A DNA stretch of 18,219 nt from CF-118 sp035689345 (GTDB lineage: Bacteria; Chloroflexota; Dormibacteria; Dormibacterales; Dormibacteraceae). Shown piece after piece: positions 1-6,587 of the stretch (within the stretch, counting starts at the first letter, position 1; every line of letters starts with the position of its first letter). The notes beneath the pieces were generated by a model, which saw only the letters and a program-made list of their open reading frames with translations, did no database searches and had not been told where the DNA came from. The stretch is from assembly GCA_035689345.1 (NCBI GenBank), contig DASSLR010000009.1, positions 1-18,219 of the forward strand. Direction: 5' to 3'. Both the position numbers and the translations under genes were made by a program.

Positions 1-1
1 G

Positions 2-769
2 GTCGCGGGCAAGCGGCCGGTGGCGGAGATCCAGTTCACCGACTTCGCGCACTACGCATTCAACTCGATCGTCAACGAGGCGGCGAAATACCGCTACCGG
101 ACCGACGGCGACTGGTCGGTGCCCATGGTCGTGCGCGCGCCTATGGGCGGCCACGCGCACGGAGCCCTATACCACTCGCAGTCGATCGAGGCGCGCTTCG
201 CGACGCCGGGGTTGAAGATCGTCATTCCGTCCGGCCCGTACGAGGCCAAGGGCCTTCTGCTCGCGGCGATTCGCGACCCGGACCCGGTTCTTTTCTTCGA
301 GCACAAACGCCTCTACCGGATGTTCAAGGAAAAGGTGCCGACTGGCGAGTACCTGATCCCGCTGCAGAAGGCGCGCATCGCGCGCGAGGGCACCGACATC
401 TCGGTGTTCTGCTACGGGCTCATGGTCCAGTACGCGCAAGAGGCGGCCAGGGCGCTCGAGGAGACCGGCGTGAGCGTCGAGATCGTCGACCTCCGCACCG
501 TATATCCGCTGGACAAGGACGCGATCATCGCGTCGGCGCGCAAGACCGGAAAGTGCCTCGTGCTCTACGAGGACAACTTCAGCGTGGCCATCGGCTCAGA
601 GGTGGCGGCGCTCATCGCCGACGAGGCGTGGCGCTGGCTTGACTCGCCCGTGAAGCGCCTCGGCGGGCTCGACGTGCCGGCCATGCCGTACGCGCCGGCG
701 ATGGAGGAGGCGTTCATGCCGACGCCGGAGAAGATCACGGCCGCGCTCAAGGACCTGGCCGCCTACTGA
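2..769 (+). CDS. 2-oxoacid dehydrogenase E1 component, beta subunit (5' partial)
   Basis: This is the beta subunit of a thiamine-diphosphate-dependent 2-oxoacid decarboxylase, which works with an alpha subunit in a cytoplasmic dehydrogenase complex. The reading frame is open to the window edge, so the N-terminus lies outside. Visible family signatures are RPVAEIQFTDF, VVRAPMGG, LYHSQSIEA, the DPVLFFEHKRLYR stretch, and the C-terminal transketolase-like domain (VEIVDLRTVYPLD, YEDNFSVAIGSEVAA). The HKRLYR segment and the pairing with E2 resemble branched-chain 2-oxoacid dehydrogenases more than pyruvate dehydrogenases; the substrate is inferred. The stop codon overlaps the E2 start by one base (TGATG), so the two are translationally coupled. 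An E1-alpha gene is expected just upstream but is not in view. A GTG at 20 is internal to the conserved region and is not the true start. Confidence 0.93.
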   Translation, partial: VAGKRPVAEIQFTDFAHYAFNSIVNEAAKYRYRTDGDWSVPMVVRAPMGGHAHGALYHSQSIEARFATPGLKIVIPSGPYEAKGLLLAAIRDPDPVLFFEHKRLYRMFKEKVPTGEYLIPLQKARIAREGTDISVFCYGLMVQYAQEAARALEETGVSVEIVDLRTVYPLDKDAIIASARKTGKCLVLYEDNFSVAIGSEVAALIADEAWRWLDSPVKRLGGLDVPAMPYAPAMEEAFMPTPEKITAALKDLAAY

Positions 770-2052
770 TGGGCACCACCCGCGTCGTCATGCCCCAGCT
801 GGGAGAGTCGGTGCACGAGGGCACGATCTCCAAGTGGCTGGTGAAGCCGGGCGACAAGGTGGTCGAGTTTGAACCGATGCTGGAAGTCGACACCGACAAG
901 GTGAGCGCCGAGGTGCCCGCGCCGGTGACGGGGATCCTGAAGGAGATTCTGGCCAAGGAAGGGCAGACCGTGCAGGCCGGGGCCGAGATCGCGGTCGTCG
1001 AGCTGGCCGCCGCCGGCGAGGCGGCAGCTAAGACCGACGGCAAGGCGCCGGCGACGACCGAAGCCCCGGCGCCGAAGGTGGTCGAAGAGAAGCCGGCCTC
1101 CCCCGAAAAGGCGTCGGAGCCAGCCCCCTCTCCCGCGCCGGCGCCGGCTGCCGCCCCGGTTCTCGAGACCGGCGAGCATCGCTACTCGCCAGCGGTCCAG
1201 ATGGTGGCCGACGAGCTGAAGGTCGACCTCGCGGCGGTCCACGGCACCGGGCTGGGCGGTCGCATCACCAAGAAGGACGTGCAGGAATACGCCGCGAAGG
1301 CGAAGCAGGCCCCAGCCGCGACGGCCGCGCCCGCGGCGAAGGTCGCGCCGACCGAGCGCGACGAGGTAGTTCAGCTGACACGCATCCGCCGCCTGATCGC
1401 CGAGAACATGACGCGGTCGAAATCGACGATCCCGCACGCGTGGCAGACGCAGGAAGCGGACATGTCGGGCGTGGTCGCGAACCGGAACGCGAACAAGGGC
1501 GCGTTTCAGAAGCAGGAAGGTTTCTCGCTGACCTACCTGCCGTACGTGATGGCCGCGGCCATCAGCGCGCTGCGCGAGCACCCGGAGGTCAACGCCACGT
1601 TCAACGAGACCGAGCTGATCGTCCACCACGACATCAACCTCGGCATCTCGGTCGGCCTGGAGGACACGCTGGTGGTGCCGGTCGTGCGCAGGGCCGACGG
1701 GCTGTCCATCGCCGGGCTGGCGCGCGCGGTGAACGACCTCGCTACCCGAGCGCGCGGCAAGCAGCTGAAGGCGGACGAGCTCGCGGGCGGCACGTTCACC
1801 GTCAACAACTCGGGCACGTTCGGGACCCTGTTCAGCTACTCGGTCATCAACCCGGGACAGGCGGGGATCCTCACCATGGAGGCGATCGTCGAGCGGCCTG
1901 TCGCCGTCAACGGCTTGATCGGGATCAAGCCGATGATGTATCTCTGCTTCTCGTTCGACCACCGCGTGCTCGACGGGCTGCAGGCCGCGCGGTTCCTCAC
2001 CTCGTGCCGCAAATGGCTCGAAGCGGTGAGCCTGGAGACGCCGGTCTACTAG
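769..2052 (+). CDS. dihydrolipoamide acyltransferase (E2) of a 2-oxoacid dehydrogenase complex
   Basis: The 427-residue E2 core transfers the acyl group from E1 to CoA. The domain order is classical: one N-terminal lipoyl domain (about residues 3-77) with the lipoylation site DTDKV (Lys44); an Ala/Pro-rich swinging linker; a peripheral-subunit-binding domain (about 138-175, RYSPAVQMVADE to GRITKKDVQEY); a second Ala/Pro linker; and the acyltransferase domain ending in SFDHRVLDG, with His398 and Asp402 as the catalytic pair. The start ATG overlaps the E1-beta stop. The E2 probably belongs to a branched-chain-type complex, because the partner E1-beta looks like that class. No E3 gene is in the window. 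The gene ends about 100 bases before a convergent glycosyltransferase, and a pair of palindromes fills the gap. Confidence 0.95.
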   Translation: MGTTRVVMPQLGESVHEGTISKWLVKPGDKVVEFEPMLEVDTDKVSAEVPAPVTGILKEILAKEGQTVQAGAEIAVVELAAAGEAAAKTDGKAPATTEAPAPKVVEEKPASPEKASEPAPSPAPAPAAAPVLETGEHRYSPAVQMVADELKVDLAAVHGTGLGGRITKKDVQEYAAKAKQAPAATAAPAAKVAPTERDEVVQLTRIRRLIAENMTRSKSTIPHAWQTQEADMSGVVANRNANKGAFQKQEGFSLTYLPYVMAAAISALREHPEVNATFNETELIVHHDINLGISVGLEDTLVVPVVRRADGLSIAGLARAVNDLATRARGKQLKADELAGGTFTVNNSGTFGTLFSYSVINPGQAGILTMEAIVERPVAVNGLIGIKPMMYLCFSFDHRVLDGLQAARFLTSCRKWLEAVSLETPVY

Positions 2053-2068
2053 CTGGTCGCGCACGAAT

Positions 2069-2133
2069 CCCGCGTTTGTGCACAAAGGCGGGTTATCGAA
2101 GGGAAATTCCACGCGTTTGTGCGCAAAAGCGGG
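2069..2133. repeat. paired palindromes, 41-base period (copy pair A)
   Basis: Two near-perfect palindromes lie in the gap between the convergent E2 and glycosyltransferase genes. The first (2069-2092) has 12-base arms with one mismatch around the core TTTGTGCACAAA. The second (2110-2133) has the core TTTGTGCGCAAA with two mismatches. Their CGCGTTTG motifs begin at 2071 and 2112, 41 bases apart, and each is followed by GGGTTATC. A second pair with the same 41-base period lies at 9804-9866. There is no T-tract after either stem, so these are not ordinary intrinsic terminators. They could be REP/BIME-like repeats, bidirectional RNA hairpins at a convergent junction, or binding sites. Confidence 0.8.
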
Positions 2134-2150
2134 TTATCCCCGCGAGCGGG

Positions 2151-3344
2151 TCAGCGTTCGATCGAGAGGATCGAGATGAAGAAGCTCGCGAAGACCGTCT
2201 GCGTGCCCAGCGCCAGCAGCACCACCGCGGGGATGACCTCGCGCATCGTCAGCGAGGGGTCGAGGTTGCCGAACCCGACCGACTGCCAGCTCACGACCGC
2301 CGCGATCATGCCCACCACGCCCGCCAGCGCCATGACCGCCCCGACCGCGAGGCCGACCTCGAGAGTGATGACGTTGAACAGTCGCTGCAAAGTGGGGTGC
2401 GGTGGGTGGAACCCCTCCCGGATCGCGAACACCTTGGTGAACACCGCGAACAGGACGAGCTGGTAGCCGAGCAGGCACAGGAAGCCCGCGACCAGAAGCG
2501 TGTGGATGTCCAGCCGCACGCCGCCGATACGCACCGGGCCGGGCAGCAGCACAGCCGACAGCAGCACGCCCACGGCGAACAGCGCCGCCCCTGGATAGAG
2601 GAACAGCCAGCGCGGGCTGAACAGGAGCATGAAGCGCAGGTGGCGCCAGCCATCGCGCCACGTGCGCAGGTGCGGCCGGCGCGAGCGCCCGTCGGGATGC
2701 AGCACCACCGGCACCTCGCTGATGCGCATTCCCTTCAACGACGCCTTCACCACCATCTCGCTGGCGAACTCCATCCCGGTTGCGCGCAGCTGCATGCGCT
2801 CGAAGGCGTCCCTGCGAAACGCGCGCAACCCGCAGTGCGTGTCGCCGACCGGCGCGTGGAAGAACGTGCGCGTGATCCGGCTCAGCACCGGGTTGCCGAG
2901 CCGGCGGTGCAGCCACGGCATGGCCCCGGGCTCGATGCCGCCGGCGAACCGGTTGCCGACGACCAGGTCGTCGCCCGCGCGCAGCCGCTCGATGAAAGGC
3001 CCCATGGCGCCGAAGTCGTAGCTGGCGTCCGCATCGCCCATCACCACGAGCTCGCCCTGCGCCGCCTCGATGCCGCCGATGAGCGCCGCACCGTAACCGC
3101 GACGCGGAACCTCGACCACGCGCGCACCGAGCTCGCGCGCGATCACAGCCGAGCCGTCCGTGCTGCCGTTGTCCGCGACGATCACCTCGGCGGACAGACC
3201 CAGCTTCTCGGCGGCGCGCTGGGCCTGCTGGATGCAGCGGGCGATCGTCTCCGCCTCGTTGAGGCAGGGCATGACGATCGACAACTCGACCGCGGCGGGC
3301 ACGCCGGAGTCCTGGAGCCGATCTCGCCGTGGGGCGACCTTCAT
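2151..3344 (-). CDS. family 2 glycosyltransferase with C-terminal membrane helices
   Basis: The N-terminal GT-A domain transfers a sugar from a nucleotide donor, probably to a lipid or membrane-linked acceptor. It carries the GT2 start LSIVMPCLNE, the nucleotide-binding DNGSTDG and a DxD-type motif in GDADASYD. The HCGLRAFRRDAF and EFASEMVVKA segments are typical of the dolichyl-phosphate-glucose/mannose synthase-like branch. After the catalytic domain come about four hydrophobic segments (around WLFLYPGAALFAVG, LLVAGFLCLLGYQLVLF, VGAVMALAGVVGMIAAVV and the C-terminus), which anchor it in the cytoplasmic membrane. The frame stays open for 46 codons upstream, but the ATG at 3344 is preferred: it is nine bases after a TACTCT box and gives the usual family length before the first beta strand. 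Acceptor and sugar are unknown. Confidence 0.88.
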   Translation of the reverse strand: MKVAPRRDRLQDSGVPAAVELSIVMPCLNEAETIARCIQQAQRAAEKLGLSAEVIVADNGSTDGSAVIARELGARVVEVPRRGYGAALIGGIEAAQGELVVMGDADASYDFGAMGPFIERLRAGDDLVVGNRFAGGIEPGAMPWLHRRLGNPVLSRITRTFFHAPVGDTHCGLRAFRRDAFERMQLRATGMEFASEMVVKASLKGMRISEVPVVLHPDGRSRRPHLRTWRDGWRHLRFMLLFSPRWLFLYPGAALFAVGVLLSAVLLPGPVRIGGVRLDIHTLLVAGFLCLLGYQLVLFAVFTKVFAIREGFHPPHPTLQRLFNVITLEVGLAVGAVMALAGVVGMIAAVVSWQSVGFGNLDPSLTMREVIPAVVLLALGTQTVFASFFISILSIER

Positions 3345-3353
3345 TTCCGGTTG

Positions 3354-3359
3354 AGAGTA
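3354..3359 (-). promoter_or_regulatory. -10 box (TACTCT) of the glycosyltransferase gene
   Basis: On the minus strand TACTCT lies nine bases before the ATG at 3344. It matches the TAnnnT pattern seen ahead of most leading genes here and implies a leader of only a few bases. No convincing -35 element is visible. Confidence 0.5.
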
Positions 3360-3395
3360 ACGGGCCGGGAGGCGAATTCCCGCCGGAAAAGCAAT

Positions 3396-3475
3396 GACCC
3401 CGACGGATCGCCTCTCGGGAACTGGCACCTGCCTTGCGGCCGGTCCCTGTCCCCTCGAACGTTTCCCTCGGGGCC
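3396..3475. other. nested inverted repeats in a divergent intergenic region
   Basis: The 232 bases between the glycosyltransferase and HbpS-like starts hold a nested fold. An outer 8-pair stem forms between 3396-3403 and 3468-3475 (one G-U if read on the minus strand). Inside it is a stem between GGGAAC (3417-3422) and GTTTCCC (3461-3467) with one bulge. An inner hairpin at 3431-3440 has a GCAA loop on the minus strand. The fold lies upstream of both inferred promoters, so it would need its own transcript. I could not match it to a known riboswitch. The rest of the gap shows only the two promoter boxes. Confidence 0.3.
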
Positions 3476-3560
3476 GACGCAAACTCTATGGCCCCCAGGT
3501 TCTGTGTGCAAGTCCGAAAGTCAGTTCGCCGCCAACCCACTGCAAGTAGCCACGCCGAGC

Positions 3561-3566
3561 TACGCT
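3561..3566 (+). promoter_or_regulatory. -10 box (TACGCT) of the GlcG/HbpS-like gene
   Basis: TACGCT lies ten bases before the ATG at 3577. It is the same TAnnnT arrangement as at other leading genes and predicts a leader of about four bases. Confidence 0.42.
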
Positions 3567-3576
3567 GAGGCAAGCA

Positions 3577-3978
3577 ATGCTCACCCTCGATGACGCGCAA
3601 AAGATCATCGCGGCCGCGCATGTCAGGGCGGCCCACCTGAATGTGCGCGTGTCCGTCGCGGTCGTCGACGCAGGCGCGCACCTGTTGGCCCTCGGGCGCA
3701 TGGACGGCGCCAACCCCATCTCCCCGCAGATCGCCGAAGCCAAGGCGGTGAGCGCGGCGATGTTCCAGCGCGACGGAGGATCGCTGCTCCAGACAGCGAC
3801 CGAGAGGCCGGCCTTCTTCAACGCGGTGAGCGGGCTCGCCCGCACGAAGCTCGTGCCTGGGCACGGGTCGGTGCTGCTGCAGAAAGATGGAGCCGTACTG
3901 GGTGCGGTCGGCGTCAGCGGCGCCAAGCCTGAGCAGGACCTGGAGTGCGCCGAGGCCGGCGCCGAAACGTTCGGCTAG
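3577..3978 (+). CDS. GlcG/HbpS-family (DUF336) protein
   Basis: This is a 133-residue single-domain protein of the GlcG/HbpS family, whose members include extracellular haem-binding sensors and proteins encoded beside glycolate, diol or propanediol utilisation genes. Family hallmarks are the N-terminal MLTLDDAQKIIAAAH, the VSVAVVDAGAHLLALGRMDGA strand, the ISPQIAEAKAVSAAMF helix, the substitution-rich GS(V/L)LL strand, and the terminal GAVGVSGAKPEQDLECAEAG. There is no signal peptide, so it should act in the cytoplasm. The ATG follows a TACGCT box. The stop codon ends one base before the convergent thpR stop begins. No adjacent oxidase or transporter hints at a ligand, so the role stays open. 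Confidence 0.85.
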   Translation: MLTLDDAQKIIAAAHVRAAHLNVRVSVAVVDAGAHLLALGRMDGANPISPQIAEAKAVSAAMFQRDGGSLLQTATERPAFFNAVSGLARTKLVPGHGSVLLQKDGAVLGAVGVSGAKPEQDLECAEAGAETFG

Positions 3979-4518
3979 CTAACCGAGGCGAATCCGCCGG
4001 ATCGGCTCGTGCTCGGCACCGTTCTTCTTCAGGTGACTCCAGTAGAGGATCAGCTCATCGACTCGCCACGGTTCCAGCGCCGGGAGGGGCGGCAGCGCAG
4101 GCTGCGATGCGCCATCCCGTGAGCGCGCTCGCGCGAGCGTCAGGTGCGGCTTAAACGCTCGGGCCTCCGGCGGGAGGCCCGCGGCCCGGCACTCGCTCTC
4201 GACTCGCAACGCCAGCGCTTTCAGCTCATCGGCTCCTGACCGCAACCCGAGCCAGACCACGCGCGCCAGCCGGCTGCGCTTGAACGTTCCTGCCTCGCCC
4301 AGCGACAGCTGGATCGCCGGGCCGCCTGTCGCTTCGAGGCGGTCCGCGATCCGCTCGACCAGCGATCGCTCGACCGTGCCGACGAAGCGAACGGTGAGGT
4401 GGAGGTTCTCGGTGACCGCCCAGCGAAATTCCGGCGCCACGATCGCGCACTGGGCGAGAAACGCACCCAATTGCTCGCGTTGCGGCTCGGGCACCGGGAC
4501 GCCGAAGAACGCCCGGAT
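3979..4518 (-). CDS. thpR: RNA 2',3'-cyclic phosphodiesterase (2H phosphoesterase)
   Basis: The protein belongs to the 2H phosphoesterase superfamily of LigT/ThpR enzymes, which open 2',3'-cyclic phosphates on RNA ends. Both catalytic HxTx motifs are present: HLTV in the ENLHLTVRFVG segment and HLTL in FKPHLTLARAR. The length of about 179 residues matches the family. The start is a problem. Homology of the first beta strand (RAFFGVPVPE) demands a start near 4518, but there the codon is ATC, with no ATG, GTG or TTG close upstream in frame. The first canonical candidate, a GTG at 4494, would remove the strand. The gene follows the NAD(P)-binding gene by 11 bases on the same strand, so it is probably co-transcribed and may be translationally coupled. 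Its stop abuts the stop of the convergent HbpS-like gene. Confidence 0.85.
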   Translation of the reverse strand: MRAFFGVPVPEPQREQLGAFLAQCAIVAPEFRWAVTENLHLTVRFVGTVERSLVERIADRLEATGGPAIQLSLGEAGTFKRSRLARVVWLGLRSGADELKALALRVESECRAAGLPPEARAFKPHLTLARARSRDGASQPALPPLPALEPWRVDELILYWSHLKKNGAEHEPIRRIRLG

Positions 4519-4529
4519 AGGGGTCCCCG

Positions 4530-5435
4530 TTACTTCTTGATCCGCTGCTTCCAGTGCTCCGCCACCCAGGCGCTCGGGGGATTGGGCCGCCAGCCGAAAT
4601 GCGCGGTCACCGAGTCGAGGCCGTCCGCGATGTTCGGCAGCTGCGTGCTCGCGATCTCGTCCGGCGTCGCGATCGGGTCGGTCTGAAGCACCTCCATCGC
4701 CGCGGCGCCGGGCATCATCAGCTCGGCCGGGAGGTGGAGCTTCGGCTTTTTGATGCCGCGAGTCTTGAGGAACCAGTCGTAGATGGTCTCGGAGGTAACG
4801 ACCTCCGGGCCGCCGAGCTCGATGATCTTGCCGAGCAGGTCGGCTTTGCCGATCGACTCGACCACGCAACGGGCAGCGTCCTCGCGCAGGATCGGCTGCA
4901 TCTGCGTCTTGCCGTCGCCGGGGATGATCACGAACGGGCTGAACCTCGACGTCCGCTCGAAGAAGTCGAGGATGCCGCCCTCCTCGCCGAGCACGATCGA
5001 GAACCGGAGGATGGTGCCCGGCACGCCGGACTTCGCCAGCTCCTGCTCGCCCATCCAGCGCGAGGTGAGGTACTTGTACTTCTGGTCCAGCCTGGCGCCG
5101 ATGGCGCTGACGAGGATGACCGACTTCGCACCGGCAGCCTTCGCCGCCAGTCCGAGCACGCGCGGCCCGTCGGCGTTCACCTCGAACATCGACTGCGGCT
5201 TGTTGCGCCGGACCGCGACCAGGCTCACCACGTGCTCGACGCCCGCACATGCCTGGGCCAGCGCGGCGGGGTTGAGCGCGTCTCCCGTCATGACCTGGGC
5301 GCCGCGGACCTTGTAGGCGGCGGCCTTCATGGGATCGCGCACGAGCACGCGCAGCTGGTGGCCGGCGTCGAGGATCTTGTGCGTGACCGCACGCCCGACG
5401 AAGCCGGTCGATCCGAGCAGCAGGACTCTGGCCAC
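4530..5435 (-). CDS. NAD(P)-binding atypical SDR (NDUFA9/NmrA-like)
   Basis: The 301-residue Rossmann protein has the nucleotide-binding GSTGFVG near residue 8, a VLVRDP second strand, and the VILVSAIGA strand. It lacks a clear YxxxK pair, although YKYLTSRWMGEQEL sits where that motif should be. This pattern is that of atypical extended SDRs such as the complex I NDUFA9-like, NmrA-like or sugar epimerase-like proteins, which often bind NAD(P) for regulation or reduce quinone-like or flavonoid substrates. The second half (LREDAARCVV, KIIELGGPEVVTSETIYDWF) is typical of complex-I-type NAD(P)H-binding proteins. The GTG start at 5435 lies eight bases after TAGCAT. It leads an operon with thpR. 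The substrate is unknown. Confidence 0.85.
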   Translation of the reverse strand: MARVLLLGSTGFVGRAVTHKILDAGHQLRVLVRDPMKAAAYKVRGAQVMTGDALNPAALAQACAGVEHVVSLVAVRRNKPQSMFEVNADGPRVLGLAAKAAGAKSVILVSAIGARLDQKYKYLTSRWMGEQELAKSGVPGTILRFSIVLGEEGGILDFFERTSRFSPFVIIPGDGKTQMQPILREDAARCVVESIGKADLLGKIIELGGPEVVTSETIYDWFLKTRGIKKPKLHLPAELMMPGAAAMEVLQTDPIATPDEIASTQLPNIADGLDSVTAHFGWRPNPPSAWVAEHWKQRIKK

Positions 5436-5443
5436 GACGGGAA

Positions 5444-5449
5444 ATGCTA
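5444..5449 (-). promoter_or_regulatory. -10 box (TAGCAT) of the NAD(P)-binding gene
   Basis: On the minus strand TAGCAT is eight bases before the GTG at 5435, which fits a leaderless transcript. The divergent gene starts only 39 bases away, at 5475, so the two promoters sit back to back. Confidence 0.55.
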
Positions 5450-5474
5450 GCGGCCATACTCAGGATCAGGATCG

Positions 5475-5702
5475 ATGTCTGGTGAGCAGGCGGCCGGCCT
5501 GGGGATGGGTTTGTTCGCGTGCCTTCTCGGCGCCGGCGGGATCTACGCCGCGATCAGGCGGCGCGGCCGCCGGGCCGAGATCGCGGCCACGTACGGCTCC
5601 ACGGGAGGGATCGCCTACACGGTCGTGCAGGCGGGCTGCTCGGGGCTACTGCTCGCGGGCGGCCTCGGGCTGATCGTGGTTGCTCTGCTCCTGAAGCACT
5701 GA
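5475..5702 (+). CDS. small membrane protein with two predicted helices
   Basis: This 75-residue protein is not recognised from any family. It has two hydrophobic segments (about residues 8-26, GLGMGLFACLLGAGGIYAA, and about 52-73, a Gly/Leu/Val-rich stretch) separated by a basic loop RRRGRRAE. By the positive-inside rule this gives an N-out/C-out hairpin in the cytoplasmic membrane. The third codon positions are strongly GC-rich, as in the neighbouring genes, which supports real coding. The ATG has a weak AGGA sequence five bases upstream and a possible -10 (CATACT) at 5455. Its 3' end overlaps the end of the convergent arginase-family gene by 57 bases, so the two C-termini are antisense to each other. 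No function can be assigned. Confidence 0.6.
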   Translation: MSGEQAAGLGMGLFACLLGAGGIYAAIRRRGRRAEIAATYGSTGGIAYTVVQAGCSGLLLAGGLGLIVVALLLKH

Positions 5703-6581
5703 CGGACGGTTCTGGGCGAGGCCCCAGAACTCGAAGATGACCTTCAGGGCCGCGAGCGTGGTGATGTTGCCGCTGTCGAACGGCGGCGACAGCTCGACCA
5801 GGTCCAGGCCCACGAAGCGCGACACAGAGGCGGCCGCGTGCAACACCTCCAGCGCCTGCCTGGTGGTCAGCCCGCCCGACGATGGGATCTCCGTTCCGGG
5901 CGCGAAGGCCGGGTCGAGGACGTCGATGTCGAAGGAGACGTGCACTTCCGCTCCGGCCAGGCTGTCCCGCACTCGCTTGAGCGCGGCCTCCGGGCTGGAC
6001 GCCAGCTCGCGCGCGCCGACGAGCGTCACGCCCTTGTCGCGGATGAAGTCCAGCTCCTCCGGATCGTAGTCACGACCCCCGACGATGACCACTCGATCCG
6101 GCGCGATCCCCGACACGTCGAGCGCCCGGCGCAGTGCGCATCCGCAGGTCCACCGGCCGCCGCGCGAAAAATCGCAAAGGTCCGGGTGCGCGTCGACCCA
6201 CAGCACCTTGAGCTGCGGGTGGCGCCGGGCTTGCGCCGCGAGCGTGGCGATGGCGGTGCAGTGGTCGCCACCGAGCACGGTCAGGACCGAATCAGCAGGC
6301 ACCTCGGCCAGGCGGTCCGCGACGTGGGTCCATCCGGACTCGATGTCCGAGCCCGCGGTCAGATCGCCCATGTCGTGCACACCGAGGCCGGTGAGCAGGT
6401 GGCCCTCCTCGGTCACGGGAGGCATCACGGCCGACAGCTGACGGACGCGCTGGGGCGCCTGCGCGGCGCCTTTGCGATACACGGCGGAGCCGTCGTAAGG
6501 AATGCCGGCGAGCGTCACCGGCGCTCCGTCGGGCGCGCCGGCCAGACCTCCCCAAGGCTTGAGCCCGGTTACGTCAATCAA
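5646..6581 (-). CDS. arginase/agmatinase-family ureohydrolase, catalytic His replaced
   Basis: This 311-residue protein has the ureohydrolase fold and most of its manganese ligands: GGDH (His107), DAHPD (Asp130, His132, Asp134) and SFDIDVLDP (Asp218, Asp220), followed by the typical PGTEIPSSGGLT loop. Members hydrolyse guanidino groups of arginine, agmatine, formiminoglutamate or guanidino acids. The conserved HG dipeptide about 14 residues after DAHxD, which supplies the proton-shuttle His in arginases, reads CG here (Cys146 in RWTCGC). Substrate specificity is therefore open. The gene starts with TTG six bases after the acyl-CoA dehydrogenase stop, so it is the distal gene of that operon. 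A C-terminal tail rich in Asn, Gln and Glu overlaps the convergent small membrane gene. Confidence 0.85.
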   Translation of the reverse strand: MIDVTGLKPWGGLAGAPDGAPVTLAGIPYDGSAVYRKGAAQAPQRVRQLSAVMPPVTEEGHLLTGLGVHDMGDLTAGSDIESGWTHVADRLAEVPADSVLTVLGGDHCTAIATLAAQARRHPQLKVLWVDAHPDLCDFSRGGRWTCGCALRRALDVSGIAPDRVVIVGGRDYDPEELDFIRDKGVTLVGARELASSPEAALKRVRDSLAGAEVHVSFDIDVLDPAFAPGTEIPSSGGLTTRQALEVLHAAASVSRFVGLDLVELSPPFDSGNITTLAALKVIFEFWGLAQNRPSVLQEQSNHDQPEAAREQ

Positions 6582-6587
6582 AGTCGA

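Noticed and set aside
2069..2133. Palindrome pair A as intrinsic terminators of the E2 and glycosyltransferase genes
   Set aside because: The stems are good but no T-tract follows on either strand. A role in RNA-end protection or factor-dependent termination remains possible.
3440..3500. GACGCAAA-containing stretch resembling part of a cyclic-di-GMP-I riboswitch
   Set aside because: The other invariant elements (tetraloop, receptor, second stem) are absent and the segment is not in an inferred leader.
3498..3525. Possible degenerate copy of the CGTTTG palindrome (TTGCACACAGAACC on the minus strand)
   Set aside because: It is barely palindromic, and the nearest second copy is about 34 bases away rather than 41. 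Too weak to count with the two real pairs.
1440..3593. Long open frames on the wrong strand or frame across E2, the glycosyltransferase, parA/cvpA, pyrC and the helicase
   Set aside because: They are GC-rich shadow frames: low-complexity Arg/Ala/Gly sequence, no family motifs, and real genes with full motif sets on the other frame.
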